A stretch of 64,000 nucleotides of DNA from G963422445 sp963422445. GTDB lineage: Bacteria > Pseudomonadota > Alphaproteobacteria > Thalassobaculales > Thalassobaculaceae. Below are positions 37,510 to 46,797 of the stretch, piece by piece; positions within the stretch are counted from its first letter, which is position 1, and each line of letters opens with the position of its first letter. Below the pieces are notes generated by a model, which was given only the letters and a program-made list of their open reading frames with translations, did not search any database and was not told the DNA's origin. The DNA lies in NCBI GenBank assembly GCA_963422445.2, contig OY729512.2, forward strand, positions 6,448,001 through 6,512,000. Reading direction: 5' to 3'. The translations under genes were made by a program, and so were the position numbers.

Positions 37510-37734
37510 TCACCCCTTGAGGCCGAGACCCGAGAAGCGTCTGTTGAACTGGGCGATACGGCCGCCACTGTCGACGACACGGCGCTGACCTGTCCAGGCT
37601 GGATGGGTTTTCGGATCAATATCCAGCCGCAAGACATCGCCCTCGGACCCCCATGTCGATCGGGTCTTGTATTCCGTGCCGTCCGTCATCACGACACTGA
37701 TCTCATGATAATCAGGATGAATATCAGCCTTCAT
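37510..37734 (-). CDS. rpmE: 50S ribosomal protein L31
   Basis: The 74-residue protein starts MKADIHPDYHEISVVMTDGT at 37734. It contains YKTRSTWGSEGDVLRLDIDP, HPAWTG and GGRIAQFNRRF, matching bL31 throughout. It lacks the zinc-binding cysteines (C-minus type), normal for Alphaproteobacteria. A longer open frame to 37848 is not the real start. It is divergent from the MsbA-like ABC exporter, with about 190 bp between the starts. Confidence 0.94.
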   Translation of the reverse strand: MKADIHPDYHEISVVMTDGTEYKTRSTWGSEGDVLRLDIDPKTHPAWTGQRRVVDSGGRIAQFNRRFSGLGLKG

Positions 37735-37925
37735 AATCCCGGTTCCCGCAGCTTCAATTCGCAATAGTCCGTTACGGTCGCTGATATAACGAATTGCTTT
37801 CGCTGGCACAAGTACCAATTGAACGAAACCGTTCCACACCCTATCCATACGGTCCGTACGATTGTAAGATCAGATATCATCGTCAGACATGACCCGACTG
37901 CAATGCATCACCGGACGCCAACGCC

Positions 37926-39731
37926 GTGAGGTCCAGAGAACGAGCGCCGCCCGAAGACCGGCGTGACCTGTCCGGCTTGGCGATGGTTTTGCCCTACCTG
38001 CTGCCGTATCGCTGGCAGTTACTCGGCGCGGCATGTGCCCTTCTGGTTGCAGCCGGCACTGTGCTGGCAATGGGAACCGGCTTGCGCTTCCTGATTGATG
38101 ACGGCTTCGTGGTCGGCGACCCGGCACTGCTCAATCAAGCCGTCGTCGTCCTCGGCGGAGTCATCGTCGTGCTGGCAATCGCCAGCTACACGCGGTTCTT
38201 TCTGATCAGTTGGGTTGGAGAACGGGTCATCGCCGACCTTCGGCGCAGCTTGTTCGACCACGTGATCGAACTCAGTCCAGCCTTTTTTGAATCCCGGCGC
38301 ACCGGTGAGCTGGTCTCGCGCATCGGCACCGACACCACGCTGGTGCAAACCGTGGTCGGTTCGACGGTCTCGATCGCGTTACGGAACACATTGATGGGTA
38401 TCGGCGGACTGGTGATGCTGTTCATTACCAGTTGGAAGCTGTCTGCCCTGGTTTTGTTGGTGATCCCGGTTGTCGTCGTACCGATCGTCCTGCTCGGCAG
38501 GAGAGTTCGGCGCCTGAGCCGGGCGTCACAGGACCGAGTGGCGGATATCGGCACCTTGGTCGAGGAAACCATGAGCGGCATCCGGGCCATCCAGGCCTTC
38601 GGCCACGAACCGGTCAGCCGGTCACGGTTTGCATCCAAGGCCGAAGACGCCTTTTTTGCTGCCACCCGCATGGTCCGGTCCCGCGCAGCCCTGACGGCGA
38701 TCGTCATCACCTTTGTCTTCGGCGCCGTCACCATTGTCCTGTGGATCGGCGGACGCGATGTTCTCTCGGGACGGATCTCACCGGGAGAACTGTCGGCTTT
38801 CGTGTTCTACGCCATTGTCGTAGCCGGCTCCACGGCCGCACTGTCGGAAGTGCTTGGTGACCTGCAGCGCGCGGCCGGCGCCATGGATCGGCTGATGGGA
38901 TTGCTGATTACGCCTGCAACGATCGCGCCGCCGCCCGCGCCGGTGCCGGTGCCGCCACTCCCGGCAGGGCGAATAGAGTTCGAGAACGTCACCTTCCGTT
39001 ATCCGACCCGGCCAGACCAGTCAGCACTCGAAACATTTACGCTTATGGTGCCCCCCGGCGAGAAACTCGCCCTGGTCGGCCCATCAGGCGCAGGCAAGAG
39101 CACCGTCTTCCAGCTCCTTTTGCGATTCTATGATCCCGTCGCCGGCGACATCAAGCTCAATGGTGTCAGACTCGACGATGCCGACCCGGCCGATATTCGC
39201 GCCCGCATCGGACTGGTGCCGCAGGATCCGATGATCTTCTCGGCCGATGTTGCGGAGAACATTCGCTACGGCCGCCCAGACGCCAGCGACGCCGACATCC
39301 GCACTGCCGCCGAGGCCGCCCATGCACTGGAGTTCATCGAAGCCCTGCCCGGTGGATTTACGACCGATCTTGGCGAAAAAGGCGTGCGGCTGTCAGGCGG
39401 ACAGCGTCAGCGCATCGCCATTGCGCGCGCCATCCTTCGCAATCCGTCGGTCCTGCTGCTGGACGAAGCGACCAGCGCCCTTGATGCTGAAAGCGAAAGG
39501 GCGGTGCAACTTGCGCTAGAGCGAATCATGACTGACCGCACCACGCTGGTCATCGCTCACCGGCTGGCCACTGTTCTCAGCGCCGATCGGATCCTCGTGC
39601 TTGATTCAGGCCGGGCCACAGCGACCGGCAGCCACACTGAACTTCTTGCCACGAGTCCCTTGTACGCACGCCTCGCGGCGCTGCAATTCGACGCTGACGT
39701 CCGGCAGCCCGAACAAACGGCCGCAGATTGA
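37926..39731 (+). CDS. ABC exporter (MsbA-like half-transporter)
   Basis: The 601-residue half-transporter has six membrane segments (about residues 20-310) followed by one NBD. The NBD has Walker A GPSGAGKST (about 384-392), signature LSGGQRQ (about 487) and Walker B LLLDEATSALD. It should function as a homodimer in the inner membrane. The start is in the divergent region shared with rpmE. The substrate (lipid, lipid A-like or drug) cannot be assigned. It is convergent with the OmpA-like gene, 11 bp apart. Confidence 0.93.
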   Translation: MRSRERAPPEDRRDLSGLAMVLPYLLPYRWQLLGAACALLVAAGTVLAMGTGLRFLIDDGFVVGDPALLNQAVVVLGGVIVVLAIASYTRFFLISWVGERVIADLRRSLFDHVIELSPAFFESRRTGELVSRIGTDTTLVQTVVGSTVSIALRNTLMGIGGLVMLFITSWKLSALVLLVIPVVVVPIVLLGRRVRRLSRASQDRVADIGTLVEETMSGIRAIQAFGHEPVSRSRFASKAEDAFFAATRMVRSRAALTAIVITFVFGAVTIVLWIGGRDVLSGRISPGELSAFVFYAIVVAGSTAALSEVLGDLQRAAGAMDRLMGLLITPATIAPPPAPVPVPPLPAGRIEFENVTFRYPTRPDQSALETFTLMVPPGEKLALVGPSGAGKSTVFQLLLRFYDPVAGDIKLNGVRLDDADPADIRARIGLVPQDPMIFSADVAENIRYGRPDASDADIRTAAEAAHALEFIEALPGGFTTDLGEKGVRLSGGQRQRIAIARAILRNPSVLLLDEATSALDAESERAVQLALERIMTDRTTLVIAHRLATVLSADRILVLDSGRATATGSHTELLATSPLYARLAALQFDADVRQPEQTAAD

Positions 39732-39742
39732 GGGAAGCCCCG

Positions 39743-41422
39743 TCAGCGTTGCGTCAGCTTCATCTCGATACGGCGGTTGCGACTGTCGCTGACCGAGCCA
39801 GCACTCTTGTCGACCGGTTGATATTCGCCATATCCGGTCGCCGACAAACGATATGGGGGCACGCCCTGCCGGATAAGATACTCGACGACCGAAATCGCCC
39901 TACCGGCCGACAGTTCCCAGTTATTGCGGAACTGATCGTTGGAGATCGGAACCCGGTCCGTATGCCCCTCGACCTGCAGGATCCAGTCGATATTCTTCGG
40001 TATCTTCGGCGTGATCTGATTCAAAGCCTGGGCGAGACGCCGGAGCTCACCTCTGCCGGCTCTTGCGACATCCGCAGAACCCGACGCAAACAGAACTTCG
40101 GCCTGGAATATGAACCTGTCGCCGACGATACGAATGTCACGCCGGTTCTTGAGAACCTCCCGAAGGCGTCCAAAGAACTCCGAACGAAATCGTGCCAGTT
40201 CCTGAACACGCGTTAACAGCGCAGCATTGAGCCGCTTGCTGAGATCGATAATCTTGACGTCCTGCTCCTTTGCGAGTTCCGTGGAAGCATTCAAGGCCGC
40301 GTCAAGTACGGCCAGTTGCTTGCGCAACGCGAGTAACTGCCGATTCAGACGTTCGACCTCCCGCTGTGCAGTGGCAGACAATTTCTGTGAGGCAGTCAAT
40401 TCGTCCCGGATCAGCGTATGGCTGGAGAGCAGTTCCTCAAGCCGGATATCACGGTCCTCGACCTGCTTCTGGGCCAGAGTAGTACGACGCTCGGCAACTT
40501 CGAGACGAACCTCGAGTGCTTTCGTGGAGTCTCTCGTACTGGAAAGCAGCGCCGTCAACTCGGCCATGCTGGCGTCCCGCTCCGCCACCTGTGCGGTCAG
40601 TTCGCTGCTTTTTGTGCGTTCGGAAGCAAGCTTCCCGGTAAGATCACGCAACAGGGTCCGCGCCTCTTCAAGATCGGCCGCCGACAGGCGAACCCGTTCA
40701 ACCTCTTCCCCGAGTTGCTGCTCCAGATCCGACTGCACGGCCAGCAATTCCACAACCCGGGTTTCCAGATCAGTTCGAACCTTCTCAAGGGCGGCAATGT
40801 CACGGCGCAACGCCTCAAGGTCGCGAAGCTGCAGTTCGATCGTCTCCTGATTTGCTTCGATGATCTGCGAGGCATCCGCGGTTTTTGCAGCAAAGTCATC
40901 GCGCTCGATTTTCGCCAGATGAGCTTCTTCCTCAACTGCCCGGAGTTTTGCCAGCAAGGCGTCACGTTCGTTGACAAGCTGGACAATCCGGAAATCGAGA
41001 TTGTTCCTTTCAGCGTCAATCTCCGCAATCTTCCGGCGCAATGAGGCCTGCTGTGCCAAGGCCGTCGCATACTGATCCGCAAGTTCGTCCCGTTCGTTCG
41101 TCAACTCGCTGATCCGGGACGAAAAGATGTCATTTGCCGAAATTGCAGACTGGAGTTCGGCCGAGAGTTGGGCCCGTTCTTCACGCAGCCGTTCGCTGGT
41201 TTCTCGTTCGACCAAAAGAATTTCGCTCAGCTCCAGGACCTGGCGGCGTATTTCGTCCAGCGCCGCATCGCGGCCGGAGAGCAATTGCGTGAGGTAGAAC
41301 TGGGCGACAATGAAGATCATCAATACGAAGATGATCACCATCAGCAGGGTCGCCAGTGCATCGACGAATCCAGGCCAGATATTGGTATCGCGAGACTGTA
41401 CCCGGCGCGTGATCGCCGCCAT
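39743..41422 (-). CDS. MotB/OmpA-like protein with long coiled coil
   Basis: The 559-residue protein has one N-terminal membrane helix (ALATLLMVIIFVLMIFIVAQFYL, about residues 23-45) after a short cytosolic segment. A long heptad-rich periplasmic coiled coil follows (about 50-390). The C-terminal OmpA/MotB peptidoglycan-binding domain has ILQVEGHTDRVPI and NWELSAGRAISVVEYL. The membrane segment with DALATLLM resembles the plug/ion-channel helix of MotB/TolR partners. Its start lies 20 bp after the stop of a MotA/TolQ-like gene, so they probably form a proton-driven envelope complex. Its role (motor, division or envelope force) is unknown. Confidence 0.88.
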   Translation of the reverse strand: MAAITRRVQSRDTNIWPGFVDALATLLMVIIFVLMIFIVAQFYLTQLLSGRDAALDEIRRQVLELSEILLVERETSERLREERAQLSAELQSAISANDIFSSRISELTNERDELADQYATALAQQASLRRKIAEIDAERNNLDFRIVQLVNERDALLAKLRAVEEEAHLAKIERDDFAAKTADASQIIEANQETIELQLRDLEALRRDIAALEKVRTDLETRVVELLAVQSDLEQQLGEEVERVRLSAADLEEARTLLRDLTGKLASERTKSSELTAQVAERDASMAELTALLSSTRDSTKALEVRLEVAERRTTLAQKQVEDRDIRLEELLSSHTLIRDELTASQKLSATAQREVERLNRQLLALRKQLAVLDAALNASTELAKEQDVKIIDLSKRLNAALLTRVQELARFRSEFFGRLREVLKNRRDIRIVGDRFIFQAEVLFASGSADVARAGRGELRRLAQALNQITPKIPKNIDWILQVEGHTDRVPISNDQFRNNWELSAGRAISVVEYLIRQGVPPYRLSATGYGEYQPVDKSAGSVSDSRNRRIEMKLTQR

Positions 41423-41442
41423 AGCCGTTCATTCCATCCGAA

Positions 41443-42594
41443 TCAGTTTTCCGCTTCGGCGAGGACCGCAATCGTGCGGGCAAGCAGCCGGATTTCCTGC
41501 CGGATTTCCTCGATCGCGTGGGTGCGGCCTCTTTCGGTGTCTTCCAGAAACTGGCCCAATTGCGTTTCGATGTTACGCAAATGGATCCGAGATTGCTGAT
41601 CGCGGTCGTCGGACGCATTGTCAACAAGGCGTCCGAGCAGCGGCCGCATTTCAACCTGCGCCTCGCCGATGCGCAACATCAGATCCTGTTCGACGCGCAT
41701 CTGGTCAACCAGCGTCCCGAGTTTCTCGTTGAGAGACATGATCGCAGCATTGACGCGCCGCCGGTCGTCTTCGCCCCGCACGATGACCCGCTGCAAGCTG
41801 TCAAGGCTCTCGGCAACCTGTTCGAAAAGCGCCGACTGGTACGCACTTGCCGAACTGTCGCCGTCAACCAGCCCTGTCGCACCGGCGCCGCCAAGCCGTG
41901 TCAGGCTCGAAAGCCATTCCTCAAGATCATTGTAAAAGCGATTCTGCGCCTGACCTAGTTGCAGGTCCAGAAACCCGAGGATCAAGGATCCCGCGAGCCC
42001 GAACAGTGACGAACTGAAGGCGGTCGCCATACCCGACAGCGGTGATTCGAGACCGCTCTTGAGATCCGAGAACACGGCGCCAAGGTCGTCGCCGGCAATT
42101 GTCAGATCACCGATGACTTTGGAGACTGAGCCGACCGTCTCGAGCAGGCCCCAGAAGGTGCCCAACAGACCGAGAAAGATCAGAAGGCCAATCAGATAAC
42201 GGGAGAGATCCCGCGATTCTGACAGACGCGAATCGAGGCTGTCGAGCAACGACCGCAAGGACATGGTCGACAGGCTCATTCGCGCGATCTGGCGCTCACC
42301 GAGCAGGGTCGCGATGGGGCCAAGCAAGCTCGGGACCTTCTGCACCGACAAGCCGGGCTGGTTGCTGCGATAAGCCCGGACCCACGCCGCCTCGGGGCCA
42401 AGCAGCACAACCCTGCGAACGACGAAGATGATGCCGATCAGGAGCGCACCGAGAATCATGCCGTTCAAAGCAGGGTTTGCCATGAACGCGTCGGCCAAGG
42501 TTTGAAACAACAGAGCCGCTATGGCAATGACAATCGCCAGGAATATGAAAATCCGGGTCAGGAACTGGGTCGGGCTACTCATTTTCGGGCTCAC
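41443..42594 (-). CDS. MotA/TolQ/ExbB-like membrane protein
   Basis: The 383-residue inner-membrane protein has hydrophobic segments near residues 12-32, 43-60, 136-158 and 200-220. The conserved channel motif is YLIGLLIFLGLLGTFWGLLETVGSV. PLSGMATAFSSSLFGLAGSLILGFLDL, with its small-residue/Thr pattern, is typical of TolQ-ExbB-MotA helices. The C-terminal 150 residues are helical and cytosolic. It precedes the MotB/OmpA-like gene on the same strand, and the two likely form a stator-like complex. Neither flagellar nor Tol genes are nearby. Confidence 0.86.
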   Translation of the reverse strand: MSPKMSSPTQFLTRIFIFLAIVIAIAALLFQTLADAFMANPALNGMILGALLIGIIFVVRRVVLLGPEAAWVRAYRSNQPGLSVQKVPSLLGPIATLLGERQIARMSLSTMSLRSLLDSLDSRLSESRDLSRYLIGLLIFLGLLGTFWGLLETVGSVSKVIGDLTIAGDDLGAVFSDLKSGLESPLSGMATAFSSSLFGLAGSLILGFLDLQLGQAQNRFYNDLEEWLSSLTRLGGAGATGLVDGDSSASAYQSALFEQVAESLDSLQRVIVRGEDDRRRVNAAIMSLNEKLGTLVDQMRVEQDLMLRIGEAQVEMRPLLGRLVDNASDDRDQQSRIHLRNIETQLGQFLEDTERGRTHAIEEIRQEIRLLARTIAVLAEAEN

Positions 42595-42643
42595 TTGCCC
42601 CTGCAGGTCTGGAGGGCATCATACATGCAATACTCTGCATCAT

Positions 42644-43456
42644 TCAGTATTTCCGGATCTGTACATCGACCCGGTCGGCCGGACCGGAACCGGTCCGGGA
42701 TCCCAAGGCGCGAACATCGATCTGTGCGCTGTTCACACCACTCCTGATCAGATAAGAACGCACAGACAATGCGCGGAGCAATGAAAGTCTGCGAGCCCGC
42801 CTGTCATCACCGACCAAGTCGCGCGCATAGGCCTGGAGCGCGAGCCGCATCGACTCATCGCCGCTGACGGTTTCGGCCATCCGGTCGAGGGCGACAGCGT
42901 TGACGCCATCGAAGTTCGACTGCCTTTCAGAAAACAGTATTCGGACGGCTTCGCCGGCGACGGTCGGCACCAGAGTGACAGTCGTCCTTTCTCGTGCCCG
43001 ACGGTCATCAACCGATGATGCAGAACCGGTCTCAATTGCTCTTGCAACCTTCGGTTCAGCCCCTGTGACAGCGGGAGTCCGCGCCGGAGCGACAACGGTC
43101 CCTTCACTTGACATGACAGATATTACCGGTTTTGCAAGATCTGCAACCGCCGGTGGTGCCAGCGTCACTGCGTGGACTGGCTCGACAGGGGCTGCGGCCA
43201 TTGTGCCAACCGGCTCGGACCAAGGCCGCGGCGAACCGTCATTGACGTAAACCTCCCGATAGTAATCCGCGAGACTCGGTTGTGCCGGAAGCGGGTCGAG
43301 AACATCGTAGTTGACTTCAATGCCGGGCTTGCCGACCCCGAAAATTTCCGGATCAGCGGTCGCGGCTGGTCCAGTAGCGCCATTTGCGAACAGGAGCATG
43401 AGCGATGCCCCGGGGATCACACCGGCCCCTTTCATGAACCTTGTCGTGTTACGCAT
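42644..43456 (-). CDS. Exported OmpA-like protein
   Basis: The 270-residue protein starts MRNTTRFMKGAGVIPGASLML at 43456 with a signal-peptide-like N-terminus (cleavage likely near GPAATA). A proline/valine-rich central stretch follows. The C-terminal OmpA-like fold (about residues 170-270) has LALQAYARDLVGDDRRARRLSLLRALSVRSYLI and IDVRALGS. It sits 50 bp upstream of the MotA/TolQ-like gene on the same strand and is probably part of the same envelope operon. The peptidoglycan-binding Asp/Arg pair is not fully conserved, so binding is uncertain. Confidence 0.75.
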   Translation of the reverse strand: MRNTTRFMKGAGVIPGASLMLLFANGATGPAATADPEIFGVGKPGIEVNYDVLDPLPAQPSLADYYREVYVNDGSPRPWSEPVGTMAAAPVEPVHAVTLAPPAVADLAKPVISVMSSEGTVVAPARTPAVTGAEPKVARAIETGSASSVDDRRARERTTVTLVPTVAGEAVRILFSERQSNFDGVNAVALDRMAETVSGDESMRLALQAYARDLVGDDRRARRLSLLRALSVRSYLIRSGVNSAQIDVRALGSRTGSGPADRVDVQIRKY

Positions 43457-44011
43457 TCGGGTCCGCCAGGAACTCTGTCGCCGATCCGGCAAACCTATCC
43501 CATGTTGCCCCCGCTCACAAGAACCACACCGGTCCGGCCGTGCCGGAAATTGGCGCTGCAAAACAATTCCGGGGCGACTCCGGAACGACGCGCATTCCAC
43601 ATCATGGTCAGAGCTATCGCATGATCGGGATTGGTCCGAAACCCTTCAACCACGCCGAACTCCAAGGATCATGGCCGTTCGCATCCAACCTGTGCCGACG
43701 GGTCGAACACCTCGCAGAGAAGACAACCTGTACGGATAGCCGGATGCGGTGTGTCGGAGCCCGGATCGAAGCGGCACAAGATCAGCCGGGAAGACGCCAA
43801 CCCTGGAACGTCTCCTGACCGCAAGCCCGGCAACCATGCGACTGGCTTTCAGTAGGTACGGCAACGCGTTCGGGCGCACGGTCCCCAATTCGCCCTGCGA
43901 CTATCCGCAGCAGGCATGGAAATGCGGCGACAGTGGCCAATCCACGAATCGCATGCTCTGAATACCACCTCACGTCTCTTTCATCACACCGGCACCAGGG
44001 TTCAATATACA
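43457..44011. other. Intergenic stretch, nothing identified
   Basis: About 555 bp lie between the OmpA-like gene and an IS copy. Short open frames are present, none recognisable. It must contain the promoter of the envelope cluster. Confidence 0.4.
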
Positions 44012-45509
44012 GAACCTCTTGCAAAATTCCTGTCCCCAGGGTCCGGTGAGCCCGGATCGGTCGGTTGATCCCGGTCACCTCTGCACCTGGAGGTCGGAAT
44101 CCATGGATTCGCGGTGTCTCATCAGAGACGATGAGAACAAACAGGGACCTTTGCGGACATCGGGACACGCCTCTCCGGGTCCCTCTCTGCGAGAGGGCCG
44201 CGAAGGGTCGGTATGCGTTGTCGGAGCCGCGCTATGGGGCGGCGAGACGTATCAACGGGTCAGCCGCCAGGGCCAGGATGCCGAACATGAGATGGCAGGC
44301 GACCTTGGAATATCCACGGACGCGGACATGGCGCCCGCCACACTCATCCTTGAGGCGGGCGTTGGTCCTCTCGACACCGGACCGGATCCGGAACCGCACG
44401 GTCTCGGGATCGACATGGCCTATTGCACGCCGGGCCCGGGCCTCCCGGTCTCGCTCCTCCTTGAGGTCCTTATCCCGGCGCGGATTGACATCGATGATCG
44501 GCACATGGCCAAGCCGTTCGCTCATCTGGTAGATCTCTCTGGCATCATAGGCCGCGTCCATGAGATCGTAGAGATTGGTCACACGCCCGGCGGTCATCAT
44601 CGCCAGCGGGATCGCGACCTGGCTGTCATGGACGGATGCCGAGGTGAGGACGGTACTCAGCGGCACCCCGCAGTCTGCTGTGTCGATATGCAGCTTGTAA
44701 CCGCGCCAAGCCTCCATGACCCCCTTGGCATTCTTCTTTGCCCCGTGATCGCAGACCTTCGGCAGCGCGTCGAGCATCTCATCGAGATCTATCCCGTTCG
44801 CTTGCTGTTCGAGACGCCCAGGCTCCTTCGTCCTCTCCTCGCCCTTGCGGGGCCGGCCGCGCTTGCGGTTCGGCGTCCCGGCCTTCGGCTTCGGGGCCGG
44901 CGTCTCCCGGGCCTCGATGGCCGTCGAGTCCCTCGACACGTGGCCGATGAGCGTGTCGCCCAGTGTCTCTGCAACCAGAGCCGCGTGCATCCTCTCCGGA
45001 AGACGGGACTGCGACCATTCGGCAAACGCCCGCGAAAACGTCGCTTCACTCGGGATCTTCGCGACACGCGACCAGCCGCACAGTCGGCGCAACGTCGGGT
45101 CCACCTTGAGCCTGTCGATCAGGTGGCGGGTCGTCGGCAGATCCCATACCGCCTTGGCGATGAAGCCACGGGCCAGCGCCTGGCGATCCTCCCGGGGCCG
45201 ACCCGGACCGGTCCACACCCCATCGACGAAGCCCTCCACCTTGACGAGATCGAGAGCTGTCACGAAACGCTTGTGCGTCTCCAGGAGAGGACCGACCGCC
45301 TCGGCCAACGCAGGGAAAAGGTCCCCTTGAAATCGGCGCCAGAGATCGGATAGGGTCGAGCCAAGGGTCATCGGGGTCACCTCCTCGGTATCTTGTTATT
45401 GTAGAAACACAACATACCACGAGGTGGCCCCGAAACCCAGGCCCTCGACAACAAAATCAGCCTCGACAAGGCAAAAAACCGGTCGGGCCGGCAATTTTGC
45501 AAGAAGCTC
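44012..45509 (-). mobile_element. 1498-bp IS4/IS5-superfamily insertion sequence, copy 3
   Basis: The ends are GAACCTCTTGCAAAATT and the inverse of GAGCTTCTTGCAAAATT. The sequence TACA lies on both sides (ending at 44011 and starting at 45510), a probable 4-bp target duplication. It is in the same orientation as copy 1, 26 kb away. Confidence 0.88.
44232..45371 (-). CDS. DDE transposase of the 1498-bp IS, copy 3
   Basis: This intact frame starts at the ATG at 45371 behind GAGGAGG. It is more diverged than copies 1 and 2: it has SRVAKIPSEATF for SRVAEIPREATF, AGTPNRKRG for ARTPNRKRG, GEERTK for GAERTK, and DTLIGHVSRDSTAIEARE. The catalytic acidic regions RDSTAIEARE, DAAYDA and ERTNARLKDE are conserved, so it may be functional. 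Confidence 0.87.
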   Translation of the reverse strand: MTLGSTLSDLWRRFQGDLFPALAEAVGPLLETHKRFVTALDLVKVEGFVDGVWTGPGRPREDRQALARGFIAKAVWDLPTTRHLIDRLKVDPTLRRLCGWSRVAKIPSEATFSRAFAEWSQSRLPERMHAALVAETLGDTLIGHVSRDSTAIEARETPAPKPKAGTPNRKRGRPRKGEERTKEPGRLEQQANGIDLDEMLDALPKVCDHGAKKNAKGVMEAWRGYKLHIDTADCGVPLSTVLTSASVHDSQVAIPLAMMTAGRVTNLYDLMDAAYDAREIYQMSERLGHVPIIDVNPRRDKDLKEERDREARARRAIGHVDPETVRFRIRSGVERTNARLKDECGGRHVRVRGYSKVACHLMFGILALAADPLIRLAAP

Positions 45510-45535
45510 TACAGGCCCTAGTTGAAATTGCTGAT

Positions 45536-45655
45536 ACCGCTTATGCACTTGGCTCCGGCTTGATCAACATGTTGATCGAAAACCGTCCAAATGGACCGGT
45601 AGGAGTCAACTTCTCGCGGCAAACTCTCGCAACCGGAGCTACGTGCATAAGCGGT
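45536..45655. mobile_element. MITE type B (120 bp), IS1595 deletion derivative
   Basis: The ends are ACCGCTTATGCACTTGGCTC and the inverse ...GCATAAGCGGT. The 8-bp duplication TTGCTGAT lies at 45528-45535 and 45656-45663. Unlike type A, its inner sequence keeps GATCAACATG next to the left end and CAAACTCTCGCAACCGGA next to the right end. Both are present just inside the IS1595 element at 46798-47847, so it is an internal deletion of that element. Confidence 0.9.
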
Positions 45656-45803
45656 TTGCTGATAATAACCAACCACGGAACCGTACCATTGTCCAGAATT
45701 CGCAACCTCGACCATGATTTCAACGCCACTCCGTTGAGGAGGGAATGCGACGCTGTTCGGATAGTCTCAACGCTATTATGGGTACTGCCGGCAAAATGAG
45801 GAA

Positions 45804-45914
45804 ACCGCTTATGCACGTGGCTCCGGTGAAACGTACATGTAGCGTTTGGAGTGCCGGGAATAGTCGACATTGGGGGCAACATCGTGTGCCACCGGAGCCA
45901 CGTGCATAAGCGGT
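45804..45914. mobile_element. MITE type A, copy 4 (111 bp)
   Basis: It has the same 111-bp element and ends. The 8-bp duplication ATGAGGAA lies at 45796-45803 and 45915-45922. It lies 148 bp from the type B MITE and 130 bp before hicB. Confidence 0.92.
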
Positions 45915-46045
45915 ATGAGGAATTTCGAAGTCGACCGGACATGCTGAAATTCGATCTTTCGGCTCCGGAAACCAAATGACTCCTGCGACGTTCGATCGGG
46001 ATGGGTTGCCCCAACGCGCGATGCACCCACCACGAGGAAAGCACC

Positions 46046-46249
46046 ATGAAATTGAAAGTTGTCGTCCACGAGGCCGAGGACGGCGGATATTGGGCCGTGG
46101 TTCCCGCCATACCTGGCTGTGCAATACAGGGAGAAACGTTCGAAGAGTTGTTAAGCAATTTGTATGAAACCGTTGAAGGTTGTCTGTCGGTTGATATCTG
46201 CGAAATTCCTGATTCCGGAACCCGGCGGATTGTCGAGACCGCCGGATGA
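46046..46249 (+). CDS. hicB: HicB-family antitoxin
   Basis: The 67-residue protein begins MKLKVVVHEAEDGGYWAVVP and has PGCAIQGETFEELLSNLYETVEGCL, the RNase H-like partial fold of HicB antitoxins. There is no C-terminal DNA-binding extension, so it is the short form. GAGG precedes the ATG. The stop overlaps (ATGA at 46246-46249) a start reading into an eroded HicA, so this was a hicB-hicA pair. The neutralising partner now seems unnecessary locally, but the gene is intact. Confidence 0.85.
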   Translation: MKLKVVVHEAEDGGYWAVVPAIPGCAIQGETFEELLSNLYETVEGCLSVDICEIPDSGTRRIVETAG

Positions 46250-46347
46250 AATCCATCACCTGCAAATGCGTCTGCCGTCTCCTGGAAACTCGCAGTTGGA
46301 GTCTCGCGCGCATCCGTGGCAACCGTCCCATCCATACCAGGCTATGA
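46246..46347 (+). pseudogene. hicA: Eroded hicA toxin gene
   Basis: The frame starts ATG 46246, overlapping the hicB stop. It encodes MKSITCKCVCRLLETRSWSL and RIRGNRPIHTRL before a stop at 46347. The start resembles HicA (MKS...LLExxGW.L.RI.GSHH). The catalytic Gly-Ser-His-His region is replaced by GNRPIH. The C-terminal half appears only in other frames (RRSIPVQG-like remnants after 46348). The RNase toxin is therefore inactive. Confidence 0.65.
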
Positions 46348-46797
46348 TCCCCGACGTTCGATTCCGGTCCAGGGAAGAAGATTACTGCAGCAAAGCCTGA
46401 AGGCATGGATGTACCAGAACTTCAAAACTCGCCACTCCACTATCGACGGGATCAGAACCGATACCTGAACCACACGAAGCCGGAAGAGCGCACGGCCGAC
46501 GACCTGCCGGTTCACAGATTCCAGGTCCTGTTCGCAGACCTCGCGACGCTCGCGAAACACCGCATCCGTTCAGAAGGACGACGACAACATGACCTTCGAT
46601 ATGATCACCTGTCCGACGCTCATACAGTAGAAAGCCCTTGCCCTGCCGATCTGACGGTCAGCTCAACAGTGATACCTCGCGCCCATTCTCCAAACCTGTG
46701 TCCACTCGCATCGCCGTCTTGGTTATCAACCGCCCATTTGGGCGACGGCGTGATGAAAATGGTCAGGATCTGGAACATGCGGCACCATATCTGGAGA
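46348..46797. other. Decayed DNA between hicA relic and IS1595 element
   Basis: This roughly 450 bp may include a transposase relic. YLNHTKPEERTADDLPVHRF and LFADLATLAKHRIRSEG (from about 46460 to 46580) weakly resemble the C-terminal region of IS4/IS1634-type transposases that ends ATLxRNxI...PTPxQ. No intact gene is present. Confidence 0.35.

Noticed and set aside
45536..45914. CRISPR-like array suggested by repeated GCATAAGCGGT / ACCGCTTATGC motifs
   Set aside because: The motifs are paired inverted ends of two MITEs with their own 8-bp duplications, not direct repeats with spacers.
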